5,718 bases of DNA from an uncultured Bacilli bacterium (GCA_947627835.1 CANQXM010000073.1:1-5718); one strand, 5' to 3'; counted from the first letter of the stretch, positions 1-5,718 are shown. Made by a program: numbers and translations. Notes: generated from the sequence alone by a model not told the origin.

Positions 1-162
1 TTTCCATTTTTGCTTTATTCTATCAGAAATAATATCGGTGAATACCTGTTTATAATCTTGAATATCACCATCATTTGGTTTTGGACAAATAAATACTGCA
101 AATGGTAATTTACCTTTTTTCTTTTTATCTTTATTATCCTTTGCCTTTTCCAGAGTATTCAC
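1..162 (-). CDS. N-terminal part of an unrecognised protein, cut by the left window edge
   Basis: An open frame of about 54 codons runs off the window edge, so the protein continues outside. An in-frame TAG lies directly before the GTG at 162-160, so translation begins at that GTG or further in. GAAAGG (171-166) is only 3 nt from the GTG, which is tight. AGGTGA (164-159) would be well spaced for an in-frame CTG at 153-151, so the start is ambiguous. The protein begins with a strongly basic stretch (KDNKDKKKKGK) followed by a short hydrophobic strand (LPFAVFICPKP) and then an acidic/basic helix-like segment. There is no signal peptide or recognisable family motif in the visible part. It follows the 249-residue gene on the same strand but is separated from it by a hairpin terminator, so it is probably transcribed separately or by read-through. 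That it is coding is likely; its function is unknown. Confidence 0.55.
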   Translation of the reverse strand, partial: MNTLEKAKDNKDKKKKGKLPFAVFICPKPNDGDIQDYKQVFTDIISDRIKQKWK

Positions 163-180
163 CTACCTTTCTATCTTTAA

Positions 181-186
181 ATTATA
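181..186 (-). promoter_or_regulatory. Possible -10 box for the left-edge gene
   Basis: The minus strand reads TATAAT at 186-181, between the upstream terminator and the start at 162/153. No good -35 hexamer sits at 16-18 nt; a TTG-containing match is about 21 nt away. In AT-rich DNA a lone -10 match is weak evidence. Confidence 0.25.
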
Positions 187-210
187 TTGCTTTAATCTTT
201 GTCCTTATTA

Positions 211-239
211 CAAAAAGCAGTTCCACTGGAACTGCTTTT
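211..239 (-). terminator. Intrinsic terminator of the 249-residue gene
   Basis: The arms at 213-224 and 228-239 pair perfectly over 12 bp (GCAGTTCC core plus an A/T extension) around a 3-nt loop. Read on the minus strand, the GC-rich stem is followed by a run of five T (216-212). The hairpin begins 5 nt after the stop codon at 247-245. The other strand also has a T run, so it may work in both directions. Confidence 0.8.
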
Positions 240-244
240 CGCTA

Positions 245-994
245 TTAAAACTTTTCATATGTTGACACATTATTTTCTTTACACCATTTTCTAAACTCTG
301 CCCATTCAGCTTCTCTAAAATCTTTTCTTGAATATTCATCGTAATCCCATTGTTTGTAAAGTTTAAATTTATAAAGCTTTATAAAATCTTCATATTTTTC
401 AGATTGACGCATATTACTATCATAAATATAGCCATTTCGTAAAATAACAGCATGAGCGTAATAGTTTTGTCCATCTTCAAACGGTTCTTCTATGGCTCCC
501 CATATAAGAGTAGAATCTTTTATAATCTTAGCAATTTCTAAAGAGTAATAATAACAATAATGCTGACATTCATCACTTAACAAATCATTGTATAAACCAA
601 TGTCATATTTTTTGATTGCTTTCCACTCTTTTTTGCCTAAAGCTCTACCATTCATACTTACAAACTTTTTGATAAACTGTTCCATTCGGAGCGTTCTTAT
701 TTGCGACGGTGTTCTCATTTCAACTGTATTAAACTTCATGGTCTTTTTGGTTTCTATTAACTCAAGACAAAATAATAGCAAGCTTACATCAATAAAACCT
801 AAGCCATATATTCTAGGTTTAATGAAAATCAACAATACAGTTCCAATCACACCAAATATAACTACACCTAATATTCTCCGTAATGAAAGTAAAGTAAAAA
901 GTCCACACTGCCATTTATACAGTTTATAAAACAGTTCAGGCTCCGTTGTATAAATTTTGTCATGGTAAAAAGTACGCGTTATAAAGTTTAACAT
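245..994 (-). CDS. Membrane-anchored protein with a candidate papain/transglutaminase-like Cys-His-Asp domain
   Basis: This is a complete 249-residue protein that I do not recognise as a named family. Two hydrophobic segments (about residues 41-58 and 63-80) look like a membrane hairpin, so most of the protein probably sits on one face of the membrane. The C-terminal part has an ordered pattern typical of papain-fold or transglutaminase-like enzymes: cysteines at the head of a helix (Cys143 or Cys147, in ECQHYCYYYSLEIAKII), then a strand with His181 (YYAHAVIL), then Asp192 (GYIYDSN). Which cysteine would be the nucleophile cannot be decided by eye. The tail is rich in aromatic and charged residues. 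The ATG at 994-992 is preceded by AGGAGG (1009-1004) with 9-nt spacing, and a near-consensus promoter lies upstream. A terminator follows, so it is probably monocistronic. Base composition resembles the rest of the AT-rich window. The coding call is firm; the enzymatic idea is inference from the motif pattern only. Confidence 0.8.
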   Translation of the reverse strand: MLNFITRTFYHDKIYTTEPELFYKLYKWQCGLFTLLSLRRILGVVIFGVIGTVLLIFIKPRIYGLGFIDVSLLLFCLELIETKKTMKFNTVEMRTPSQIRTLRMEQFIKKFVSMNGRALGKKEWKAIKKYDIGLYNDLLSDECQHYCYYYSLEIAKIIKDSTLIWGAIEEPFEDGQNYYAHAVILRNGYIYDSNMRQSEKYEDFIKLYKFKLYKQWDYDEYSRKDFREAEWAEFRKWCKENNVSTYEKF

Positions 995-1072
995 TTTTGC
1001 ATTCCTCCTAAATATTTATTTTTAGAGTTTATAGATAAATTGCACTTGGCAAAAAATAATGTATCATATTTA

Positions 1073-1101
1073 ATTATACTATATCTCACATAAAATAGCA
1101 A
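1073..1101 (-). promoter_or_regulatory. Sigma-A-type promoter of the 249-residue gene
   Basis: On the minus strand, -35 TTGCTA (1101-1096) and -10 TATAAT (1078-1073) are separated by exactly 17 nt. Transcription would start near 1066 and give a leader of about 70 nt to the ATG at 994. I saw no obvious riboswitch or attenuator in that leader. Confidence 0.7.
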
Positions 1102-1187
1102 TTTTTTTATTTTTCTTTAATTTTTGAATCAATATCTTTGCTCAATATATTTCCACTCATTTATCTTAAACTGGCAGATAGTATCAA

Positions 1188-1544
1188 TCAAATATCACAT
1201 CCACCCGGATAAGAAAAAGTAACCTTTCCATATCTACCTACTACACTACCTGCAAATATAACAGAAGAACGCATTTGTCTCATTAAATCCTCTGGTATCT
1301 CATACTCACAAATACCACTTGTATCAATAATCACTTTATTTTTCTTTTTCGTAACACTTCCACCTAACTTTTTTAAAATTTCAAACATCATTTGCGTATC
1401 ATGTATATTAGGTACATTATACAATGTAGTTATTCCTTGATTTAAAATACTTGCTGCAATAATTGGTAAGGAAGCATTTTTAGAACCTGATATTGTTACT
1501 TCTCCTTCTACTTTTTTCCCTCCTTTAATTATGTACTCTGACAT
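1188..1544 (-). pseudogene. murA: Truncated UDP-N-acetylglucosamine 1-carboxyvinyltransferase (MurA) N-terminal remnant
   Basis: Intact MurA transfers enolpyruvate from PEP to UDP-GlcNAc, the first committed step of peptidoglycan synthesis, and is about 420 residues long. Here only 118 residues are encoded. The N-terminus is typical: GEVTISGSKNASLPIIAA (residues 14-31) carries the conserved Lys-Asn of the UDP-GlcNAc site, DLMRQMRSSVIFAGSVVGR (86-104) matches the family, and the active-site loop PGGC gives the catalytic Cys116. The frame then ends at TGA after Cys-Asp-Ile, where the family continues with Gly-(Ala/Ser)-Arg-Pro-(Ile/Val)-Asp-Leu-His. None of the three frames downstream contains that continuation, so this is a real break and not a single frameshift. 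A good ribosome binding site (GGAAGG, about 8 nt before the ATG) remains. The product would lack the rest of the second domain and nearly all of the first, so it cannot work as MurA alone. A functional copy is expected elsewhere in the genome. Confidence 0.85.
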
Positions 1545-1578
1545 TTTCTTACCTTCCTTTCACTTTTATTTGATATAT

Positions 1579-1606
1579 ATTATGTTTTCTAATCGTGAAA
1601 AGTGAA
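1579..1606 (-). promoter_or_regulatory. Weak candidate promoter for the murA remnant
   Basis: The minus strand has TTCACT (1606-1601) and CATAAT (1584-1579) separated by 16 nt, with four and five consensus matches. It lies 35 nt before the start codon, in the divergent region shared with asnS. This is weak evidence in AT-rich DNA. Confidence 0.3.
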
Positions 1607-1632
1607 TTTTGAAAGGGACTTCATGTAAAGTA

Positions 1633-1672
1633 TTGCATTTAACTTGAAAAAATCTGTATAATATCATATAAT
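1633..1672 (+). promoter_or_regulatory. Two overlapping sigma-A-type promoters of asnS
   Basis: The better one has -35 TTGAAA (1644-1649), a 17-nt spacer and -10 TATAAT (1667-1672). A second has TTGCAT (1633-1638), an 18-nt spacer and another perfect TATAAT (1657-1662). Starts would fall near 1669 and 1679, giving leaders of only about 22-33 nt to the ATG at 1702. Confidence 0.75.
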
Positions 1673-1701
1673 ATGTCTATATTAAAACAAGGAGGAAAAT
1701 A

Positions 1702-3093
1702 ATGAAAAATATAACAGTAAAAAATTTATACCAAAATACTGAAGAATATAAAAATAAAGAAATCACTATTGAAGGTTGGGTAAAAACCGTAAGAGATTCT
1801 AAAACATTTGGCTTTATTGAATTAAATGACGGAACATTTTTCAAAAACGTTCAAATTGTTTTCAATGATAAATTAAATAATTTTGAAGAGATTTGCAAAC
1901 TAACTATTAGTTCATCTATTCATGTAACTGGTCATTTTATCCTAACAGAAAATGCGAAACAACCATTTGAAATACAAGCAACTGCTATTGACATAGAAAG
2001 TCTATCTGACAGAGACTATCCTCTTCAAAATAAAAAACATTCTTTTGAATATCTAAGAACCATTGCACACTTACGTCCAAGAGCAAATACTTTTAATGCT
2101 GTTTTTCGTGTTAGAAGTGCTTTAGCATATGCAATTCACAAATTCTTTCAAGAAAGAGGTTTTGTCTATGTCAATACACCTATTTTGACAGGAAGTGATG
2201 CTGAAGGTGCTGGAGAAATGTTTAATGTCAACTCATTTAATTTACAAGATATTCCTAAAAAAGATAATGGTGAAGTTGATTTTTCTCAAGATTTCTTTGG
2301 TAAACCTGCACACCTAACAGTAAGTGGACAATTAAATGCTGAAACTTTTGCACAAAGTTTTTGCAATGTTTATACTTTTGGACCTACTTTCCGTGCTGAA
2401 AATTCTAATACCGTAAAACATGCTGCTGAGTTTTGGATGATTGAGCCTGAAATCTGCTTTGCTGATTTAAAAGATGACATGGATTTAGCAGAAGATATGA
2501 TTAAATATATTTTCCAATATGTGCTAGATAATTGCCCAGAAGAAATGGAATTTTTTAATAAATTTATTGATAATGGATTATTAGAAAGATTACATCATGT
2601 AATTTCTTCTGACTTTGTAAGAATTAGTTATACTGATGCTATTAAAGAATTAGAAAAGCATAATGATAATTTTGAATTTAAGGTTTCTTGGGGTGTAGAT
2701 TTGCAAACTGAACATGAAAGATATTTATGTGAAAGTATTTTTAAAAAGCCAGTTTTTGTTACTGATTATCCAAAAGATATAAAAGCTTTTTATATGAAAC
2801 AAAATCCAGATGGTAAAACTGTTGCAGCTAGTGATTTATTAGTTCCTGGCATTGGAGAAATTATTGGTGGTAGCCAAAGAGAAGAAAATTACGATAAACT
2901 ACTAAATCGTATGAAAGAACTAAACATGCCTTTACAAGAATACTCTTGGTATTTAGATTTAAGAAAATATGGAAGTTGTAAACATGCTGGTTTTGGTTTA
3001 GGTTTTGAAAGAGCAATTATGTATTTAACTGGTATGCAAAATATTCGTGATGTAATTCCATTTCCTAGAACACCAAAAAATTGTGAATTTTAA
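1702..3093 (+). CDS. asnS: Asparaginyl-tRNA synthetase
   Basis: This cytoplasmic class IIb synthetase charges tRNA-Asn with asparagine using ATP. The 463-residue protein is full length (the E. coli enzyme has 466). An N-terminal OB-fold anticodon-binding domain spans about residues 20-100 (ITIEGWVKTVRDSKTFGFIE). The HLRPR hinge is at 123-127. The class II core follows, with the substrate-loop signature SGQLNAETF (208-216), motif 2 around Phe230-Arg231-Ala232-Glu233 followed by EFWMIEPE, and motif 3 GFGLGFERAIMYLTG (430-444) with its ATP-binding Arg437. PGIGEIIGGSQREE (382-395) and the C-terminal RDVIPFPRTPKNCEF are typical of AsnRS rather than AspRS or LysRS. The ATG at 1702 follows AAGGAGG (1689-1695) with 6-nt spacing. 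It is monocistronic: divergent from the murA remnant, with its own promoters and a strong terminator immediately downstream. Confidence 0.97.
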   Translation: MKNITVKNLYQNTEEYKNKEITIEGWVKTVRDSKTFGFIELNDGTFFKNVQIVFNDKLNNFEEICKLTISSSIHVTGHFILTENAKQPFEIQATAIDIESLSDRDYPLQNKKHSFEYLRTIAHLRPRANTFNAVFRVRSALAYAIHKFFQERGFVYVNTPILTGSDAEGAGEMFNVNSFNLQDIPKKDNGEVDFSQDFFGKPAHLTVSGQLNAETFAQSFCNVYTFGPTFRAENSNTVKHAAEFWMIEPEICFADLKDDMDLAEDMIKYIFQYVLDNCPEEMEFFNKFIDNGLLERLHHVISSDFVRISYTDAIKELEKHNDNFEFKVSWGVDLQTEHERYLCESIFKKPVFVTDYPKDIKAFYMKQNPDGKTVAASDLLVPGIGEIIGGSQREENYDKLLNRMKELNMPLQEYSWYLDLRKYGSCKHAGFGLGFERAIMYLTGMQNIRDVIPFPRTPKNCEF

Positions 3094-3106
3094 TAAAAAG
3101 AAAGTC

Positions 3107-3142
3107 GCCACTGAAAATATGTCTTTTCAGTGGCTTTTTTTT
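3107..3142 (+). terminator. Bidirectional intrinsic terminator between asnS and the convergent small ORF
   Basis: The perfect 11-bp arms GCCACTGAAAA (3107-3117) and TTTTCAGTGGC (3124-3134) enclose a 6-nt loop and are followed by eight T (3135-3142), 13 nt after the asnS stop. On the minus strand the same stem leads into a T-rich tail (CTTTCTTTTTATT), so it can also end transcripts of the 60-codon ORF. The stop codon of that ORF overlaps the end of the plus-strand T run. Confidence 0.92.
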
Positions 3143-3323
3143 AGTATCTCAGAAGTCTGTTGCACTCCTTTTCCACAGCTTTTATGAGTTCTTCGAGCTC
3201 AGCTGTCGAAAATGGAAGATTTTTTGCTTCTACTACCTGCCGAGCAAGCCATGGAGCCTGCCCCCTATAATGCATTTCCCATGCAATTGCTTTCGCCCGT
3301 ATTTGCACATCTTCTTTTACCAT
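3141..3323 (-). CDS. Unrecognised 60-residue protein with atypical composition
   Basis: The small complete ORF encodes a mostly helical, charged, soluble-looking protein with no signal peptide, membrane segment or cysteine motif; the single Cys is near the C-terminus. I do not recognise the family. Residues 7-33 (from IRAKAIAWEMHYRGQAP onward) and 38-58 look like two amphipathic helices split by a short LPFS turn, and the second carries a regular Leu/Ile pattern. The ATG at 3323-3321 has AAAGGA upstream with about 8-nt spacing, and an extended -10 promoter lies about 70 bp away. By hand count GC is about 44 percent. Codons such as CGG, GCG, GGG and CTC recur, whereas asnS prefers AGA and TTA, so the gene may have been acquired recently. 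It sits between the palindromic element and the asnS terminator. The ribosome binding site, promoter and terminator support a real gene, but shortness leaves doubt. Confidence 0.6.
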   Translation of the reverse strand: MVKEDVQIRAKAIAWEMHYRGQAPWLARQVVEAKNLPFSTAELEELIKAVEKECNRLLRY

Positions 3324-3390
3324 GTTGCCATTCCTTTCTACCCAGCTGAAATACTGCTAGGATTTTTTTGCTAAATCTATAGTTACTTAT

Positions 3391-3419
3391 ATTTTAACAT
3401 ATTTTACATAATTTCGCAA
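3391..3419 (-). promoter_or_regulatory. Candidate promoter of the 60-codon ORF, overlapping the palindromic element end
   Basis: The minus strand has TTGCGA (3419-3414), a 17-nt spacer and TAAAAT (3396-3391). TG one base before the -10 makes it an extended -10 (TGTTAAAAT). The -35 straddles the element boundary at 3418, so the element supplies its first two bases. Transcription would start near 3384, about 60 nt before the ATG. Confidence 0.5.
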
Positions 3420-3477
3420 ATTTAAGTCCCATTTTTCCTACTACCCTGCACTATATGTTAAAAATGAAAAATATATT
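3418..3477 (+). repeat. Left terminal inverted repeat of the palindromic element
   Basis: It begins AAATTTAAGTCCC and matches the reverse complement of 3778-3838 with one mismatch (3431) and one missing base (after 3438). The inner 39 nt (3439-3477) are identical to the other arm. Confidence 0.9.
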
Positions 3478-3777
3478 GCTTGAATTTCGAGAAAAATAGA
3501 ACTTGTTATTAAAAAAATGAGGGATGTTCACGAAAAATAACTTATTTATCGACTTTTCATAAATTCTTTGGCTTCTTCCATAAGTAAAAGAATTCTAAAA
3601 TCATTTTATGGCACCCTTCCAATGTAAAATTGAACACTTTCCATAAAATGATTTAAGAATTCTTAAACTTACTCCAGTCACACAAATAATTTATTCAAAA
3701 TAGATAAATAAGTTATTTTCTTCGTGAAAGCGGCACATTTTTTTAAGTTACAAGTTCTTTTTGAACGAAATGAACAA

Positions 3778-3838
3778 AATATATTTTTCATTTTTAACAT
3801 ATAGTGCAGGGTAGTATGGAAAAAAGGGACTTAAATTT
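3778..3838 (-). repeat. Right terminal inverted repeat of the palindromic element
   Basis: This is the partner of 3418-3477. Its outermost bases overlap the last codon and stop codon of adhE (TAA at 3833-3831). Confidence 0.9.
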
Positions 3839-5718
3839 CTTTTCCATAATATGCATCTAATAAAATTTGTTTTAATTCTTCTACTAGTGGCAATCTTGGA
3901 TTAGCTGTCGTACATTGATCTTCAAAAGCTCTATCTGCAAGCATATCCACTTTTGCTAAAAATTCCTGTTCATCAATTCCAGTCTCTTGTAAAGACTTTG
4001 GAATATTCAAATGCTGATTCATATCTTGAATTTTCCTAATCAAACTATTAATTCCCTCTTCTTTACTATTAGCTTGTAGACCTACTTTTTTAGCCAACTC
4101 ATAATACTTTTCATCTGCAATAAAATATTCATATTTAGGGAAAGACACAAACTTACTTGGCTTTGAACTATTATATCTAATCACATAAGGCAAAATAATA
4201 GCATTAATTCTACCATGTGGCAAATGAAATTCAGCTCCAAGTTTATGAGCTAGTGAATGATTAATTCCTAAAAAAGCATTTGTAAATGCCATACCGGCAA
4301 TAGTACTTGCATTATGCATTTTTTCTCTTGCTAATCTATTTGTTCCATCATCATATGCCATTTCCAAATATTTCATAACAAGTTCCGTTGCTTTTTCTGC
4401 CAGACCATCTGTATAATCAGATGCCATATTAGATACATAAGCTTCTATTGCATGTGTTAATACATCCATTCCAGTATCTGCTGTCACAGATTTTGGTAAA
4501 CTCATTACCAAATCTGGATCTACTATAGCTACATCTGGTGTTAATTCATAGTCTGCTAATGGATATTTTTTATTTTTCTCCTTATCAGTAATAACTGCAA
4601 ATGATGTTACCTCTGATCCAGTTCCTGATGTTGTTGGAATTGCAACCATTTTACATTTAGTACCTAATTTTGGAAACTTATAAGTACGTTTCCTAATATC
4701 CATAAATTTCAATTTTAATCCTTCTACATCTGCATCTGGATTTTCGTAAAATAACCACATTCCTTTTGCAGCATCTATTGGACTTCCTCCACCAATAGCG
4801 ATAATTACATCTGGCTTAAAATTGTTCATTACTGCTACACCCTTTTTAACTGTATCAAAAGAAGGGTCTGATTCTACTTCACTAAATATTTCAGAATGCA
4901 CATATTTATGTCTTTTTCTTAAATGATATAAAATTTTATCAACATATCCTAATTTTATCATGCCTTCATCTGTTACAATAAAAGCCCTTTCAATGTCTGG
5001 CATTTTTTCTAAATATTGAATTGAACCTGCTTCAAAATATATTTTTTCTGGAATTTTAAACCACTGCATATTAACTCTCCTTTTCGCAACTCTTTTTATA
5101 TTAATTAAATTTACAGATGATACATTCGCTGTTGTTGAATTGCCTCCAAATGAACCACATCCTAATGTAAGTGATGGCATATTAGTGTTATAAATATCAC
5201 CTATTGCTCCATGAGTTGATGGAGAATTTACTATAATTCTTCCTGCCTTCATTGTTTTTGAAAATCTTAACGTTATATCTTTATCTTCACAATGAATTAC
5301 AGCAGAATGTCCAAGTCCTCCAAATTCTAGCAATCGTTCTGATTTTTCAATTCCTTCATCTTCGTTTTCAACAATGTAATAAGTTAATACTGGGCTAAGT
5401 TTTTCTTTTGAAAAAGGATATTCTCTGCCTATTCCTTCTTCATATACTACTAATACCTTAGTATCTTTTGGTACTTCAAATCCTGCCTCTTTTGCAATTT
5501 GATATGGGGATTGTCCCGGTACATGAGATTTTAATTTGTAACCATATTCTTCATTGTATTCAAACATACTTGTAGCTAATTTATTTTTTTCTTCTGGATT
5601 TACAAAGTAGCAACCTGCTTCTCTCATTAATCTTTCAAATTCTTCATAAATGTCTTTATCAACTAAAACTGCTTGTTCAGAAGCACATATCATTCCGTTG
5701 TCAAAAGCTTTTGATAGC
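3831..5718 (-). CDS. adhE: Bifunctional aldehyde/alcohol dehydrogenase AdhE, N-terminal part outside the window
   Basis: AdhE reduces acetyl-CoA to acetaldehyde and then to ethanol with NADH, regenerating NAD+ in fermentation, and typically forms filaments (spirosomes). The frame is open to the window edge. The first in-frame Met (5693) is internal, because residues before it (LSKAFDNG) match the family, and the aldehyde dehydrogenase catalytic Cys is two residues after it in MICASEQ. Roughly 240 N-terminal residues of a ~870-residue protein are missing. Counting from that Met, the rest of the CoA-acylating aldehyde dehydrogenase domain covers about 1-195, and the linker leads to MQWFKIPEKIYFEAGS (209-224). 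The iron-dependent alcohol dehydrogenase has the NAD-binding GGGSPIDAAKG (301-311), TTSGTGSEVTSFA (354-366), and the metal ligands Asp410, His414, His479 and His493 (HSLAHKLGAEFHLPH), with His483 between them. All expected ligands are present and the C-terminus (YYGKEI) looks complete. The stop codon lies inside the terminal repeat of the palindromic element. Confidence 0.96.
   Translation of the reverse strand, partial: LSKAFDNGMICASEQAVLVDKDIYEEFERLMREAGCYFVNPEEKNKLATSMFEYNEEYGYKLKSHVPGQSPYQIAKEAGFEVPKDTKVLVVYEEGIGREYPFSKEKLSPVLTYYIVENEDEGIEKSERLLEFGGLGHSAVIHCEDKDITLRFSKTMKAGRIIVNSPSTHGAIGDIYNTNMPSLTLGCGSFGGNSTTANVSSVNLINIKRVAKRRVNMQWFKIPEKIYFEAGSIQYLEKMPDIERAFIVTDEGMIKLGYVDKILYHLRKRHKYVHSEIFSEVESDPSFDTVKKGVAVMNNFKPDVIIAIGGGSPIDAAKGMWLFYENPDADVEGLKLKFMDIRKRTYKFPKLGTKCKMVAIPTTSGTGSEVTSFAVITDKEKNKKYPLADYELTPDVAIVDPDLVMSLPKSVTADTGMDVLTHAIEAYVSNMASDYTDGLAEKATELVMKYLEMAYDDGTNRLAREKMHNASTIAGMAFTNAFLGINHSLAHKLGAEFHLPHGRINAIILPYVIRYNSSKPSKFVSFPKYEYFIADEKYYELAKKVGLQANSKEEGINSLIRKIQDMNQHLNIPKSLQETGIDEQEFLAKVDMLADRAFEDQCTTANPRLPLVEELKQILLDAYYGKEI

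Larger units (their letters stand above)
3418..3838. mobile_element. MITE-like 421-bp imperfect palindrome
   Basis: The whole gap between the 60-codon ORF and adhE is one long inverted repeat centred near 3628. The outer ~60 bp of the arms (3418-3477 and 3778-3838) differ by one substitution and one single-base indel. Inward, matching blocks continue in the same order in both arms: ATTTCG, AGAACTTGT, TTAAAAAAATG, TTCACGAA, AAATAACTTATTTATC, AAGAATTCT and ATCATTTTATGG. They end at a 29-nt loop (3612-3640). It has no ORF of meaningful length. Full-length inverted symmetry, small size, AT-richness and lack of coding fit a miniature inverted-repeat transposable element moved by a transposase encoded elsewhere. 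The ends read AAGTCCC...GGGACTT with AAATTT on each side. TA, TTAA, AATT or AAATTT could all be the target duplication because these sequences are palindromic. If transcribed, for example by read-through from adhE, it would fold into a long RNA hairpin. The family is not identified. Confidence 0.75.

Noticed and set aside
588..929. 113-codon plus-strand open frame
   Set aside because: It lies entirely antisense within the 249-residue gene, has no convincing ribosome binding site, and its product looks like a reverse-strand shadow.
1559..1606. 9-bp inverted repeat TTCACTTTT / AAAAGTGAA in the divergent murA-asnS region as an operator or hairpin
   Set aside because: The arms are AT-rich and separated by 30 nt, so they are expected by chance in this composition.
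1612..1621. AAAGGGACTT identical to part of the right end of the palindromic element
   Set aside because: Only 10 bases match and flanking similarity does not extend, so a chance match is more likely than an element remnant.
3418..3838. CRISPR array or simple terminator as explanation of the repeat
   Set aside because: There are only two inverted copies and no regularly spaced direct repeats. The arms are far longer than a terminator stem and lack a clear GC stem plus T run.
5691..5693. ATG as the start of the dehydrogenase gene
   Set aside because: The frame is open upstream to the edge with conserved AdhE residues (AFDNG), and the catalytic Cys is only two residues downstream, so the true start is outside the window.

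Overview
The window looks like chromosomal DNA of a low-GC, anaerobic, fermentative member of the Bacillota, probably a clostridium. The reasons are the AT-rich coding and intergenic sequence, strong AGGAGG-type ribosome binding sites, consensus sigma-A promoters, U-tailed hairpin terminators, and a bifunctional AdhE-type aldehyde/alcohol dehydrogenase. No species can be named from sequence alone.

Left part (1-1187, minus strand): the start of an unrecognised lysine-rich protein runs off the left edge. A hairpin terminator separates it from a complete 249-residue protein, which has two predicted membrane segments and a C-terminal domain with a Cys...His...Asp pattern suggesting a papain/transglutaminase-like fold. 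That gene has a near-consensus promoter (TTGCTA, 17-nt spacer, TATAAT) and a good ribosome binding site.

Middle (1188-3143): a 118-codon remnant of murA (peptidoglycan synthesis) keeps its start and ribosome binding site but breaks off two residues after the catalytic cysteine. Divergent from it is an intact asnS (asparaginyl-tRNA synthetase), with its own promoters, a short leader without room for a T-box, and a strong terminator. That terminator is shared with a convergent 60-codon ORF on the minus strand. The small ORF has clearly higher GC and different codon choice from its neighbours.

Right part (3324-5718): the gap between the small ORF and adhE is almost filled by a 421-bp imperfect palindrome (3418-3838). 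Its outer ~60 bp are nearly identical inverted repeats, and homology between the arms continues to a 29-nt central loop. It resembles a MITE-type non-autonomous mobile element inserted in an AT-palindromic target. One end contains the adhE stop codon; the other contributes part of the -35 box of a likely promoter for the 60-codon ORF. adhE itself enters from the right edge without its N-terminal portion: the visible part starts just before the aldehyde dehydrogenase catalytic cysteine and includes the whole iron-dependent alcohol dehydrogenase domain.

The genes do not form one pathway. The window is housekeeping genes (asnS, adhE) interspersed with signs of rearrangement: a broken murA, a palindromic element and two unrecognised proteins.
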